A stretch of DNA of 64,000 bases from Odontocerum albicorne (GCA_949825065.1 OX463842.1:2755011-2819010), one strand, 5' to 3'. Positions 1-10,840 are shown, counted from the stretch's first letter. The notes: a model not told the origin generated them from the letters alone. Made by a program: numbers and translations.

Positions 1-345
1 TAAGTACATGCCCCAAATAGGACACCTTCCGGATTTTAATATTAGTCAGCGTACAATAAGAACCAATCAACTTTGGCTCTTTGAAGAACCTTTGTGTTGC
101 TGACCATATTCCTCCAGGGTATCCGTAGCATTCTCCGGTGTATCCACATTTCGAATGCTTCCAGACGGTTCATACTACCAACTTTGACGGTCCATGATTT
201 CACTCCATGTAATAACACTGACCAAACGTAGCATTTGACTAACCATTATCGAAGTTTCAAGTTTAGATTATCATCGCAGAATACGCTTCTCATTTTTATT
301 AAAAGCCGCACGAGATGTTTCAATTCTACTCTTGACTTCGGTTTC
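1..345 (-). pseudogene. RTE-like retrotransposon fragment, C-terminal part
   Basis: Relic of a non-LTR retrotransposon polyprotein that continues beyond the left edge. Read on the minus strand it gives VKSRIETSRAAFNKNEKRIL, followed by two stops. It aligns by eye with the plus-strand relic at 54310-54540: both carry the run that decodes to a lost 'WSVLLHVVESWT'-type block, and both end in the same segment ahead of a GHV-type motif. This is the connection region downstream of the reverse transcriptase in RTE-type elements. Stops and frameshifts make it non-functional. Confidence 0.6.
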
Positions 346-1018
346 AATTTTCACTCATAACATTTATTTTATATATATTACAAACTGTTAAAATCCCAAT
401 TATCAGTGTTCATCTCATGCACATATCTGTTATGTCAGAAGATAAGTGAAAATGTTGCAAATTACGTACAATATATGGAAAAAAATAAAACACTTCTTGT
501 CCCTTCAATTCAGCCACCATCATTCTAGACTCTGATTATATCATATTTTTCTAAATATCTTCACACCCGAGTCAGCTACCACATTGTACTTTGCACATTT
601 TCACTACTGGGTTAAAGAAGTCGGTGTTACTTCAAAATTTAGATACGCTGACCAAAGCAGGTCTTCTAATAGAACGAGAGAGAACGCTTAAATCAATGCG
701 TTTCAGAATCTCAAGTGAATTCACAAGACTTTGTACAGAAGAACAAGATCAACACTTCGAGTCTCAAGTGATTGATGATCAAAAAAGACAATATATCACT
801 GTACGATCCAACACTTAGCAACCCCTCCCTATGACACAGACACCTACAAAATCGCCGTTAATCATTGCTAGAATGTCGTATAGTGTTGGGTACTCGACGC
901 TAATAGTCCAACTGAAGAGATTTTCTTTTGATCTATCCTGCAGAGTGTTTGGTCCATGGTGGATAAAAACAATATTTATCCAAAGATCCCGACTACACTG
1001 ACCTTATAAATTGACTAA
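346..1018. other. No recognised gene; one 75-codon ORF at 591-818 (+)
   Basis: AT-rich sequence without recognisable repeats. It holds one open frame of 75 codons (591-818, plus strand) with a protein-like stretch (LLQNLDTLTKAGLLIERE, then FRISSEFTRL). By eye this could be a winged-helix-like fragment or a decayed exon, but I recognise no family. No splice or promoter signal can be assigned. Treat the ORF as hypothetical. Confidence 0.25.
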
Positions 1019-1660
1019 CGAAACAAGTTAGTTTTTGAGTGTGGAATACTTAAAGGCTGCTGCATGGGGCAGATAATGCTGAAAGATATGAGAGTTTAAT
1101 TAGGAGTATACCACACCCTTTCCTGTCGGGGTAGACGGAGAAGACAAGAGTGTCAAACTTTTGAATCTCAAATATTCCCTTTTTGTAAATCCATACACCT
1201 TCTCATATAACTACTACAAATACTCTGACTTTCTACACTTAATTTATTTTAAATATAATTTACTTGATCCTTATACGCTAATGAATCAAACAAAGTAGTT
1301 TTTGAGTGTGGAAAAATCGAAGGCAGCTGCATGGGGCCGATAATGCTGAAAAATGTGAGAGTTTAATTAGGAGTATAGTGCTATCAGATAGAAAGAAAAG
1401 ATATACACATATCGCCACGCCCTTTCCTGTCGGGGTAGACAGAAAAGACAGAGTGTCAAACTTTTCAATCTTGACACAAATATTCCCTTTTTTATAAATA
1501 CATACATACATACACCTTGTCATACAAATACTACAAATCCCCAGACTTTCTACGTTTCATTAATTTAAAATATCATTTACTTGATCCATTTATACTTGTC
1601 TTAACCTTTCTCTTCCACGTCTTCCACTCCCCTTTATTTCTTACAAACGAAAAAGAATCT
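1019..1660 (-). repeat. LINE 3' end (SAYP family), partly duplicated in tandem
   Basis: Two diverged direct copies of about 260-300 bp (about 1019-1275 and 1280-1590). Each contains a 'cctgtcggggtagac' block and a 'cacttgatcc'-type block. The antisense of these blocks matches the 3' ends of LINE relics at 25.8-26.0 kb and 60.4-60.6 kb, where the strand decodes to 'W-DQ-NDIL-EG' and 'SAYP'-like motifs. The element therefore runs on the minus strand. The right flank (1590-1660) extends further into the same LINE. No frame stays open. Confidence 0.55.
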
Positions 1661-2018
1661 CATTTTTCTTCACAGTTATCAGCCTCAGTTAAAAATATAT
1701 CAGTTTCCTCTGCATCATAATTATTGGTTTATTTGTCAGGAACAAATAAAATTATTTTTTAATCTACTAACAGTGTTGACGATACTCGGGTATGTTTCTG
1801 TTGTCCAAATAAGATTGAACCAAAATTGAAAGTCAAGACGCCCGCTTCTCCCGGAGGAAATGCTGATTCCATGTGAAAATTTACATTTTATATGTAAGCT
1901 TAGCGAAGTATTTAAACTCGTCCACTTGTGACACAAGTTGGATCAAGATGAAATTTCGTAGGAGACAAAAATATCTGAAAAGAAAAATCTTTACAAAAAA
2001 AAAAACAGATGCGTGAGA
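1661..2018. other. No recognised feature
   Basis: AT-rich stretch. The only open frames are short and have no recognisable similarity or repeat content. Confidence 0.5.
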
Positions 2019-2703
2019 CTCTCTAATTGTTTCCCTTCCCTATCCTTGGACGATATTCTTTCCTCTAATTGTTTCCCTTACCTATCCTTGGACGATATCC
2101 GTTCCTCTAATTGTTTCCCTTCCCTATCCTTGGACGATATCCTTTCCTCTAACTGATTCCCTTCCCTATCCTTGGATGATATTCTTTCCTCTAATTGTTT
2201 CCCTTACCTATCCTTGGACGATATCCTTTCCTCTAATTGTTTCCCTTCCCTATCCTTGGACGATATCCGTTCCTCTAATTGTTTCCCTTACCTATCCTTG
2301 GACGATATCCTTTCCTCTAATTGTTTCCCTTCCCTATCCTTGGACGATATCCGTTCCTCTAATTGTTTCCCTTCCCTATCCTTGGACGATATCCTTTCCT
2401 CTAATTTTTTCCCTTCCCTATCCTTGGACGATATCCTTTCCTCTAATTGTTTCCCTTGCCTATCCTTGTACGATATCCTTTCCTCTAATTTTTTCCCTTC
2501 CCTATCCTTGGACGATATCCTTTCCTCTAATTGTTTCCCTTCCCTATCCTTGGACAATATCCTGTCCTCTAATTGTTTCCCTTCCCTATCCTTGGACGAT
2601 ATCCGTTCCTCTAATTGTTTCCCTTCCCTATTCCTTGGACGATATCCTTTCCTCTAATTTTTTCCCTTTCCCATCCTTGGACGATATCCTTTCCTCTAAT
2701 TGG
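2019..2703. repeat. 42-bp minisatellite, about 16 units
   Basis: The unit begins tatccttggacgatatcc and is completed by cctctaattgtttccc-type sequence. Successive starts (2041, 2083 and so on) are exactly 42 bases apart, with scattered substitutions such as cctt/cgtt and gttt/tttt. Because 42 is a multiple of three, three frames stay open through the array (two plus, one minus), with a 14-residue period such as LDDILSSNCFPSLS. The array has no start context, flanking exon or signal peptide, so I call it a tandem repeat and not a gene. Confidence 0.93.
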
Positions 2704-2923
2704 TTCATTATTGTTTAGAAATTGGTTATTGATTTGTATATTTATTTAATATATTTTTTAAATCTTATAAGTGGATTAAAACAAATAAATGTACCCCAAT
2801 GAGCTTGTTGATTGGAATAAATTACAGTAAAATAATTGCCGTGTACACAAAAAAAATAAAATAAATTAATATTTACTTAGAAACATGTTATGGTAAATTG
2901 GAAAATGTATTATATATTGCATA
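2704..2923. other. AT-rich spacer
   Basis: Low-complexity AT-rich DNA between the minisatellite and SINE B. Nothing recognised. Confidence 0.5.
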
Positions 2924-3105
2924 GTGAGGTGCATGACTGCGCGGCAATGCACTGGACTTAAGTGCGGACGTCGTCGGTTCGAACCCCGCGTTGTGCTACT
3001 CCCCTCGAACGACACAGGCACTTTCCCTCCTAGCGTTCGAAAGTATAAGAATACCTATAACTTCTGTCGTATATATTCTTTAAAAAAAATATTGAACCAC
3101 GAGCT
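2924..3105 (+). mobile_element. SINE family B, tRNA-headed
   Basis: The head resembles a tRNA with internal pol III boxes: an A-box-like 'tgactgcgcggcaatgc' and a B-box 'ggttcgaacccc'. It is followed by the family body (ctcgaacgacacaggcac, then 'aagaatacctataacttctg') and an A-rich end. Related copies lie at about 10150-10345 (minus), 13925-14286, 19515-19825 and 24495-24640. The dispersed copies and non-tRNA body exclude a functional tRNA gene. Confidence 0.7.
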
Positions 3106-3207
3106 ACAATAGGAAACAAGGACAACAGCGGGAGACTTAAAGATACTCGAAACAAACAATGTAAAGATTAGTCAAAATGATGCAACACAAGAGCGTTTGA
3201 GTGGCAG

Positions 3208-3645
3208 TATTTTTATTTATTTATTTTACACATGACAAGAAATATATATCATTTGTGTAAAAACAACAGGTACTTTAATTTGGACACACAATCTTAATGA
3301 ATCTGTGTTTGTTGTCTTTCATTTGTAGTGTCCCCAGTAAACTAGGCTTTTGTCTGTATCTCACTGAGGACATATAACATAGCATGAAAAAATAAATCGA
3401 TACTTCTTTCCGATTTTTGATTATATAAAACCCCGTAGCACATTCTCATCAATCTGACAAACAGTGACATTCAACTACACATGTATACATCACGCGAAAT
3501 CAAACTCCTCACACTTCATCACTCCAGAGAGATCAAAAACATTCGCCTCAAAATGTACTGCACATAAGAATAAAAAAAAAAAACAAAAATATAAAACAAT
3601 ATAAAACATCACACTCAAGAGCTCACACAAACCTTTTCCACAAGT
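3208..3645 (-). repeat. Dispersed repeat C, longest uninterrupted copy
   Basis: The minus strand reads from a 'ggaaaaggtttgtgtgagct' block, through 'gatgaagtgtgagg', 'tcctcagtgagatacag' and 'agcctagtttactgggga', to a tail of 'gtgtaaaataaataaataaa'. The same order occurs at 26075-26262, 56255-57610 (interrupted by a TTAA element) and 60817-61137, and partly at 7585-7750. The A-rich 3' tail with TAAA repeats suggests a retrotransposed unit, but no coding motif is visible. This copy gives the empty site for the insertion at 56373. Confidence 0.7.
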
Positions 3646-4230
3646 CATTCCTCTTGCAAGCCCAAGTACTCAAACTCTTGTCACAAAATTGATGATTGAG
3701 ATTGAAAAGCTCGTGACCATGCATTTGTGTTGATCTGTAGACCACTTTGAAGGCTGTCATTTTAGCTTTTATACTGAGTTTAGCTGACATTGAGTTAGTT
3801 ATATAGAGAATGCTGAACTTCAATAACGGCGTCCATTTTTCAATCTATATGCTAATATACTGCTTGTATTGATCACGAATATTGTGGTCAAAGTTTTTGG
3901 GTGGTACTCCGTAATTCTTACACTAGGCCATGAAGCTAAGACGACTTGCATTGCATAATTTGTAAGACGGTTGACTTCCACTCTTGGGCTTTGTGATCGA
4001 TTCCCGATAGTATCGATCAAAATTAAAATAGAATCCTAGCCTAGTAACAAGACTAGCCTGCGCTAGACTACTTTGAGTATTTTTTTTTATATTTTCCCCT
4101 GCAGTAATATTGCTGATGAATCTGATTACAAACAACGAGTTCCATTCCTAGTTCAGTGGTTATAAGCTCAAAAGCTCGATTAATGAAGCCGAAAACAATA
4201 TTGTGACTCAAACAGTACATTTTTGTGTAG
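3646..4230. other. Mostly unrecognised; possible decayed SINE A at about 3935-4060
   Basis: The 3935-4060 part has a tRNA-like 'tgatcgattccc' B-box and the spacing seen in SINE family A heads, followed by an 'aatcctag'-type block. The match is weak. The rest shows no recognisable element. Confidence 0.3.
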
Positions 4231-5462
4231 ATAACTGAGCATCATGATTCCCATGATAGCTTTTGACGACTCTTCTCTATCTACTCTCAAACTCTGCAGT
4301 TCGAAGTATAGAATTTAGAGGAAGTCATATTTCGTATCTCACTTAATCAGTTTTTAGGGACTTGTGTTTCGCATAGAAAGATGAGGTTGTTGAATAAAAG
4401 TCGTCGAGATCGAGATAAGTAAAGAGAGAGAGTTTATTGAAAGCGTATGTATTTAGAATGTAAAGAACTGTGCAGAACATGTCGCCGTCTCGCTTCGCCG
4501 GACACATGGTTGTTGTCACGTGTTCCATATACATTTCATACTACGGTATGTAGGAGAGGCAAGAGATATGTCGGCGTCTCGCTCTCGCTGTTCGCTACTA
4601 GTGAGTTCAATGACCGCGCGGCGACCTTCGCCCAGTGCTGTCTCGCATTCCTTACAGTGCGAGTTCAATGATCGAGCGGCCAAAGATCGCCTCAGTGGGT
4701 TCAGTGACCGCACGCACGGTCGCTACAAGTTCAATGCATTAGGACTCTTTCTCTTGTGCGTCGTCTTTCCACACTTCAATGACCACAAACCTCTCCAAAC
4801 TGTCTCGTAGACCATGAGCGATGTGTCTTAAATCGAAGAACTCGTCAAAGGCCATAGTCTTGAAAACCTGTTAGTGATTCTCAATTAGCATTAGTTGGCC
4901 TTGTTGGCCGTGGAATTTAACATCCTTCTCCAGTATAATATTTCAAATACATCTAATCTACGTCTCTCGCTTGCATCAGTATCCACGTCTCCATGCCGTA
5001 CGTCAATATTGCGAATTCACGAAACTTAACTATGCACACTATCACCATAATGGAGATGATTATGCTTTTCCATATCTTAATAAGCATTGACGTCGCGTTC
5101 TTTGCCATTCCAATTATTATATTGAACCTCAGCCTTATATCATCCATTGTTCGTAATACTGGAACCCAACCCAAGTAAACAAAATTAGTAACCCCCTCTA
5201 CACTATGATTAACATTATTTGAGGGCAGTTCGTTACTGTTTTCTTTTATCATCCACTTTATCGTAGTTTTTGACCTATTGATTTCTTATCCCATGAGCTT
5301 GCCTTCGTATTCCACCTGTTAAAGGAGCGTGGTCATTTCTTCTTTTGATGCAGCAATTAAAATTGTATCATCTGCATATCCTACTGTACCAGTCTTTAAG
5401 TGTTCTCCTTATAACATATTGTGCATAAAGATTAAACAAAACAGGAGAAAGACTGCACTCTT
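4231..5462 (-). pseudogene. RTE-like reverse-transcriptase relic
   Basis: Minus-strand relic of an RTE-type polymerase. From the right it decodes to an 'LSPVLFN'-like remnant, then the catalytic VGYADDTILIAAS (YADD box near 5370-5385) and KEEMTTLL. Next comes TNFVYLGW, then ILTYGMETWIL in the 4953-5252 frame, and finally a C-terminal 'DSLERFVV'-type part near 4770-4800. That last part also occurs in the relic at 39300-39640. Several stops and frameshifts inactivate it. A 375-bp foreign segment (4353-4727) splits it. The TTAA element at 5483 lies directly beyond its right end. Confidence 0.7.
4349..4731. mobile_element. 375-bp insertion with 4-bp target duplication, possible solo LTR
   Basis: The RTE relic at 39300-39640 runs 'cttgatcagtccaacgcatt' without interruption. 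Here the same sequence is split after 'cttaatcag' and resumes at 'ttcaatgcatt'. The insert is flanked by AGTT at 4349-4352 and 4728-4731. It is GC-rich, contains several degenerate 'agttcaatgaccgc' repeats, and has a minus-strand AATAAA near 4430. A 4-bp duplication suits a Ty3-type LTR, but no clean TG...CA ends are visible, so the class is open. Confidence 0.5.
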
Positions 5463-5482
5463 AATGTACATTGTTTTCCTCT

Positions 5483-6139
5483 TTAACCTTTCCCTTCCGG
5501 TGCTAAAAAAATTCACGCGTTCCGGTGCTGTGTATTCAATACACATGTAAAAATGAGCGATTTTAAATCGGAAAACTAACAATATTTATAGCCAATTGCT
5601 TAAATGAATTAAATTTGAAGTCAAAAGTGATAATAATTGAAATTTAATTGCTGAAAACATGAAAAAACATTCGCCGACGTTCACAAAACGGATGCAAAAA
5701 TCCCCTCGTATGAAAGCCCACTAGCTATTGAGACGGAACTCGGAACACTAACGATGTGTATGTTATACCTCGAAGGAACAAACAACTGCGGACAGAGATT
5801 CTATTTCTTGCGTTCCCATATACCGAAGTAGAGTGAGAGTGAGACGTCAATAGCGTCACTTCCTCATTCATAGCGGTTTTTAGAATGAATATACCTACGT
5901 CACACACTGGCACATGTTTGATTGTATTGGTGAATTTATTCCCGATTTTCATAAAATATCTCTTATGTGGCCGATAAGTGCTAATTATTATTAATATTAT
6001 TTTTTTTTAAATTTAATGCGTAAATGTATTACGGAGGAACACCTAAAATCTGAACCCAGTATTGATTATATTTATAGAGATATTAAAGTTTTTAGAAGCA
6101 ATGTGTACTAGTTACACATCACAGGATAGGAAGGGTTAA
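5483..6139 (+). mobile_element. TTAA non-autonomous element, copy 1 (piggyBac-type)
   Basis: Bounded by TTAA at 5483-5486 and 6136-6139. End A reads TTAACCTTTCCCTTCC and then has the palindrome TGTGTATTCAATACACA about 50 bases in. End B, read inward, is TTAACCCTTCCTATCCTGTG followed at once by TGTGTAACTAGTACACA. TTAA duplication and short tips are hallmarks of the piggyBac superfamily. There is no transposase frame. This is one of nine family members or relatives in the window, and about the longest of the standard ones. Confidence 0.85.
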
Positions 6140-7584
6140 ACTGTTTGGATTTGATGTGGTTAACTCTGATCGTCGTTAACGATATAGATAAATACTGCAA
6201 AGACAAGAGACTTAACTAGACACATTATCATCGTGATTGTAATGGTTTTACCCTTTCTAACTTTTCCAGCTTTGATATCGAAGAATAGATTGTGACAGCT
6301 TTGTATTCTAAAAAAAACATTTCATTCCCAAAACCTACCCTTAAGCAGAACCTTTCAAATCGAAACGTGAGCTTAAAAAGCGATTATGGTAATGCAACCT
6401 TTCTGCCAGCGACTGGAAGGAGCGTGACTGACTCCCTCGTTTATATTTCAAAATGCATCCAGATTACCGGATTCCGTTATTGGTTTATGCAAAGTTGATC
6501 AAGTGCTCGTGCTTTTGATGCAATATGAACTTGGGTTCAATAACTTTTCATGTATTACAATATGACTTTCATAAAAAATATGGTTGAATACTCGAAGTTT
6601 CGGTCCAAATAAGGGACACCTTATTCCCTATTAATAACAATACGGAGTTTATAAGTTGTTAATACGGAATAAGGTACACCTTATTTCGTATTAACTATTT
6701 ATAAACTCGTAGCGTCGTTAGGGGAATAATTTTTTTTCAAAGGCGCTCTAACTCGGGATTTGAAGTCACTGTTATTGATTAAGTAAAAATATTCCAATAA
6801 AAAACAAGAATGTAAGAATGGTGACAAACAAGAATGTAAGGTGAATGTAATGGTGCAAAATAAGAATGGAAGGTGGTGGCTGCGATATTAAATAAACAAC
6901 TCTACATATGCATGTGTTTAAAATGAACGTATTAGGTAAGACATCTTAGATGGAATGTAGTGTTCGAGTATTTGTGTAGTGTTAATGTAGCATTTGACAA
7001 GACTTCCCAAAAACAAATTGTCTTCAACTATTTTCTTAAGCCGTACAAATATCTCTCTTACAATTTGAGACAGACAAAAATCGATCCCAATAAAATATTA
7101 CTCGAGAAAAAGAACATTAACTAATCGACACGTTGCCTTTGAAAACCACTCAAGTTTTTTGCCCCCCATCTTGCGCTCACCTTATTTATGTTAAGATATC
7201 CCTCCAATATTCAAAGAACTACTTTTCGAACTCCTAACTATACTTTTTATTTTAGTATTTTATCTTGTGATACTTACTATAAGCACCTATGACGAGGATA
7301 ATCTACAATCAATTATTTGTCTCAGTAAAACTGTTTAGCTCGATATTTCACTGTAAAATATGACGGATAATTATATGTAGATGAAATCTAAACGTCATTT
7401 AATTTCTATCAAGCTTTTCCTTCCTTTAGAAAGTTATTTAATGACCACGCGATATACAATTTTTAATATTTCAAAGTCTAACGAAATAACACGTCTTCCA
7501 GCTACTGTAGTTGACATAAAACTGAGGGAAGATGTATTAAATTTAACAACATTACCTGACCGCACGATGGCCGTGGTCGGCGCG
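6140..7584. other. No gene; imperfect hairpin at 6641-6713
   Basis: An AT-rich 1.4-kb stretch. Near 6641-6713 two 35-base arms (tacggagtttataag outward, ending in aaggt) form an imperfect inverted repeat around 'acaccttattt'. An 85-codon ORF at 7381-7638 has no recognisable similarity, and its end overlaps repeat C. Nothing else was recognised. Confidence 0.5.
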
Positions 7585-7750
7585 GTATCTATACATACAG
7601 TTAGATACAGGCAAAACCCTAGTTTACTAGGGATATAACAAATGAAAGGCAACAAATCCAGATTCATAAAAAAATATGTCTATATAAAATAAATTATTGT
7701 TTTTTCACAAATTATGCATTTATAAAATTTCTTGTCATTAATAAATATAA
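7585..7750 (+). repeat. Dispersed repeat C, partial diverged copy
   Basis: Contains 'gatacaggcaaaaccctag', 'tttactagggatataacaaa' and 'ggcaacaaatccagattcat', in the same order as in the other repeat C copies. It then degenerates into AT-rich sequence. The left part of the repeat is missing. Confidence 0.6.
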
Positions 7751-7845
7751 TAATATATGATATTACTTATTATAAAGTGTTTTAAAAAATCTATTGATTA
7801 TATATTATTAAATATGATGTATTATTAAACATAATTGAGTTATAT

Positions 7846-8505
7846 TTGTACAAAAGTAATGTGACTTCCATAGAATGGTTGGTAAATAGCTCAACTTGGT
7901 GGAGAAAGAACAAAAAAAAATATCTACGATATCTCTATATGAGAGAGTTCGGTGTCTATCCATGGTTTTATCCTACTCAGTTTCTGTTGGACATGCTCGG
8001 GTATAACTCCTTGAGCATAAGAAGAGATCTGCGTCTCCTGGTACACGTTATCAAACTCGTTCGAGGAGTTGTGAGCTGTCCAGCATTACTACAAAGATTA
8101 GCGTTAAATGTTCCTAACAATAACACTAGACTGCGCCGGCAAGAACTGTTCTCAATAACATACGCAAGAACGGGTCTTCCAGCCGCTATGCCTGTTGGAA
8201 GGGCCTTAACTCTTCTGAACGGGACTGCTTCGGATATTGACATATTTTATATCACATTACCAAAAGCAAAAGTAAGTTTTCTTCTTAGATTGAGCGCGTT
8301 AGAAAGCACTCATCAACGTACTTAAGTGACTGTGAATATGTGTGCATCATATGTTTGTGTGTATATACTCGTATGTATGCATATACATTATTTTTTATTT
8401 TATATATTTTTTTATTTTTTTCTACGTAATTTTTCTTCTTTTTTAATATGTCTTGTATTTTTCAAAGTAATTGGGCTAAGCCTGTTTTGAAAAATAAATA
8501 AAAAA
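7846..8505 (+). pseudogene. Jockey/CR1-like LINE, C-terminal fragment with 3' UTR
   Basis: A 159-codon frame (7846-8325) matches the C-terminal tail of insect non-LTR polyproteins. Residues about 52-134 carry GYNSLSIRRD, then a hydrophobic helix (VHVIKLVRGVVSCPALLQRL), NVPNNNTRLRRQELFS, YARTGLPAAMPVGRAL and LLNGTASDIDIF. This tail lies downstream of the reverse transcriptase, which is absent, so the copy is strongly 5'-truncated. An AT-rich 3' UTR follows, with 'gggctaagcctg' and an 'aaaataaataaaaaaa' tail at about 8490-8505. A more decayed relative lies at 18259-18360. The ATG is incidental. Confidence 0.75.
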
Positions 8506-8585
8506 ACTACAGCCCAGGAGGTTTGCGTTTGATTCACGATGAAACCCAATAAAAAGGGCCCAGTCTGATAAATAATTTGGTTTGA
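8506..8585 (+). mobile_element. SINE family A fragment
   Basis: The 'gcccaggaggtttgcgtttg' and 'gggcccagtctgataaataa' blocks match the middle of SINE A (compare 13780-13850), with a degenerate B-box. The LINE A-tail ends directly at its left edge, so the LINE may have landed inside or beside this SINE. Confidence 0.5.
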
Positions 8586-8698
8586 TAAAAATACTCGCAC
8601 GCGTTAGACGTGTGTGAGCGTTTTTATATATTCGCATGCGGTAGTATTACTAACATGCGAAGAAGAAGTTCCGCGACTATTCCAGTGGTTCCATCCTA

Positions 8699-9732
8699 GA
8701 TATTTGTTCATCCATGCACACTCGAAAACTTACTCCTAGATATTTGTTCATCCATGCACACTCGAAAACTTACTCCTAGATATTTGTCCATCCATGCACA
8801 CTCGAAAACTTACTCCTAGATATTTATTCATCCATGCACACTCGAAAACTTACTCCTAGATATTTGTTCATCCATGCACACTCGAAAACTTACTCCTAGA
8901 TATTTGTCCATCCATGCACACTCGAAAACTTACTCCTAGATATTTATTCATCCATGCACACTCGAAAACTTACTCCTAGATATTTATTCATCCATGCACA
9001 CTCGAAACCTTACTCCAAGATATTTGTTCATCCATGCACACTCGAAAACTTACTCCTAGATATTTGTTTATCCATGCGCACTCGAAAACTTACTCCTAGA
9101 TATTTGTTCATCCATGCACACTCGAAACCTTACTCCAAGATATTTGTTCATCCATGCACACTCGAAAACTTACTCCTAGATATTTGTTCATCCATGCACA
9201 CTCGTAAACTTACTGCTAGATATTTGTTCATCCATGCACACTCGTAAACTTACTCTTAGATATTTGTTCATCCATGCACACTCGAAAACTTACTCCTAGA
9301 TATTTGTTCATCCATGCACACTCGAAACCTTACTCCAAGATATTTGTTGATCCATGCACACTCGAAACCTTACTCCAAGATATTTGTTGATCCATGCACA
9401 CTCGAAACCTTACTCCTAGATATTTGTTCATCCATGCACACTCGAAAACTTACTCCTAGATATTTGTTCATCCATGCACACTCGAAAACTTACTCCTAGA
9501 TATTTGTTCATCCATGCACACTCGAAAACTTACTCCTAGATATTTGTTCATCCATGCACACTCGAAAACTTACTCCTAGATATTTGTTCATCCATGCACA
9601 CTCGAAAACTTACTCCTAGATATTTGTTCATCCATGCACACTCGAAAACTTACTCCTAGATATTTGTTCATCCATGCACACTCGAAAACTTACTCCTAGA
9701 TATTTGTTCATTCATGCACACTCGAAAACTTG
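8699..9732. repeat. 40-bp minisatellite, about 26 units
   Basis: The unit tatttgttcatccatgcaca plus ctcgaaaacttactcctaga is repeated head to tail with few changes, mainly gttca/gtcca/attca and aaact/aacct. The last unit decays at 'acttgttcagg'. The period is not a multiple of three, yet long frames survive because no phase has a stop; the peptide period is 40 residues. There are no spacers, so it is not a CRISPR array. Confidence 0.95.
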
Positions 9733-10149
9733 TTCAGGTCGGATATTTTTGGTATTCAATGGTATACTTATCAATATATAATATTCAGTTTTATTGCTTT
9801 TCTAGTTACTTAAACTTAAACTTAAAAAGTTGTTTGGAAAGAAGATTATGAATCTCTATTACTCCAGCTCAAAAAAAAAGGTTTTCAATTAAGGAAATAA
9901 GGATGAATGTACAAATGAATGTAACTTTATTTGCACATAAAGAAAACATTACAGTATTTGGAAGGAAGCGTCTCTTTTCAAGGTTAACCCATTCATTTCC
10001 ATCAAATTTTCATGTTCCACAATATACAGATTTATCTTCTGACAGAATGTGGGTCTGATTAATTCTTATTCATAAGGAAGGATACTAAAGCGGATTATTT
10101 CTAAACTGCTGGGTAGAATATATTCACTGTCACTAAATTAGTACAAAAT
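9733..10149. other. No recognised feature
   Basis: AT-rich unique-looking DNA with no open frame, repeat or RNA signature that I can support. Confidence 0.5.
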
Positions 10150-10345
10150 ATCTTAACCGTTACATTTTTTTTAAAGAATAGATATAACCGAAGTCATAGG
10201 TATTCTTATTACCCTCGAACACTAGGCGGAAAAAGTGCCTGTGTCGTTCGAGTTGAGTAGCATAGCGCGAGGTTCAAACCGACGACCTTCCACACAGAAG
10301 TCCAGCGCGTTACCGCGCGGCCATGCACCACCATGCACATTGGTT
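10150..10345 (-). mobile_element. SINE family B, minus strand
   Basis: The reverse complement begins with 'ggccgcgcggtaacgcgctg' and carries the B-box-like ggtttgaacct. It continues with 'gctactcaactcgaacgaca' and 'aataagaatacctatgactt' and ends in an A-rich tail (T-run near 10160-10170 on the plus strand). This is the least decayed tRNA-like head of the family in the window. Confidence 0.7.
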
Positions 10346-10840
10346 CTGTAAGCTAGTAAATAGAATGGGATATGGTTTCTTGTATAGTTAATATCATTGA
10401 AACATAAATATTCAGTGCTTCTAGTAATGTGGTGCAGTTAAAATGGCATTGCAGTACTATAACACGCTCGGGTGCTACTGTAGATGACAGACGTGATTTT
10501 TGTTATCTTCTGAGCCTAGATTTTCAAAGTAAATTGAGTTTGTCTTAGATTTTTGGCTATTTGGGTATTTTGGAAGCTGTGCACAATGCTCCATCATATT
10601 TATAATTTCTTTTTTGATTGATTTAATTAAATAAAATTGAATTTATCATCCCTTGAACGTGCTAATTTTTCAATTGCAACAGTCATATTATAGCGTAATA
10701 TTTAACGATTTGATGATCGCTAATTTTAGTTTATATTTCATTTGGATCGATTTTTATGTATCTCAAAGTGTTACAGAAATGAAGTTCAGATTTAGGAAGG
10801 CATGAAAGACAATATTTTGTTGGAGATATTATCAAAACTA
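10346..10840. other. No recognised feature
   Basis: AT-rich spacer between SINE B and the interrupted RTE relic. No supported feature. Confidence 0.45.

Noticed and set aside
2172..2718. 161- and 180-codon ORFs
   Set aside because: They come from a stop-free 42-bp tandem unit; no start context, splice signal or family.
2924..3000. tRNA gene (also considered at 10250-10330, 13735-13800 and 39920-39980)
   Set aside because: Boxes A and B are present, but no acceptor stem closes, and each is followed by a shared non-tRNA body and tail, as in SINEs.
8699..9732. CRISPR-like array
   Set aside because: Units are contiguous without unique spacers, and the context is a eukaryotic transposon-rich region.
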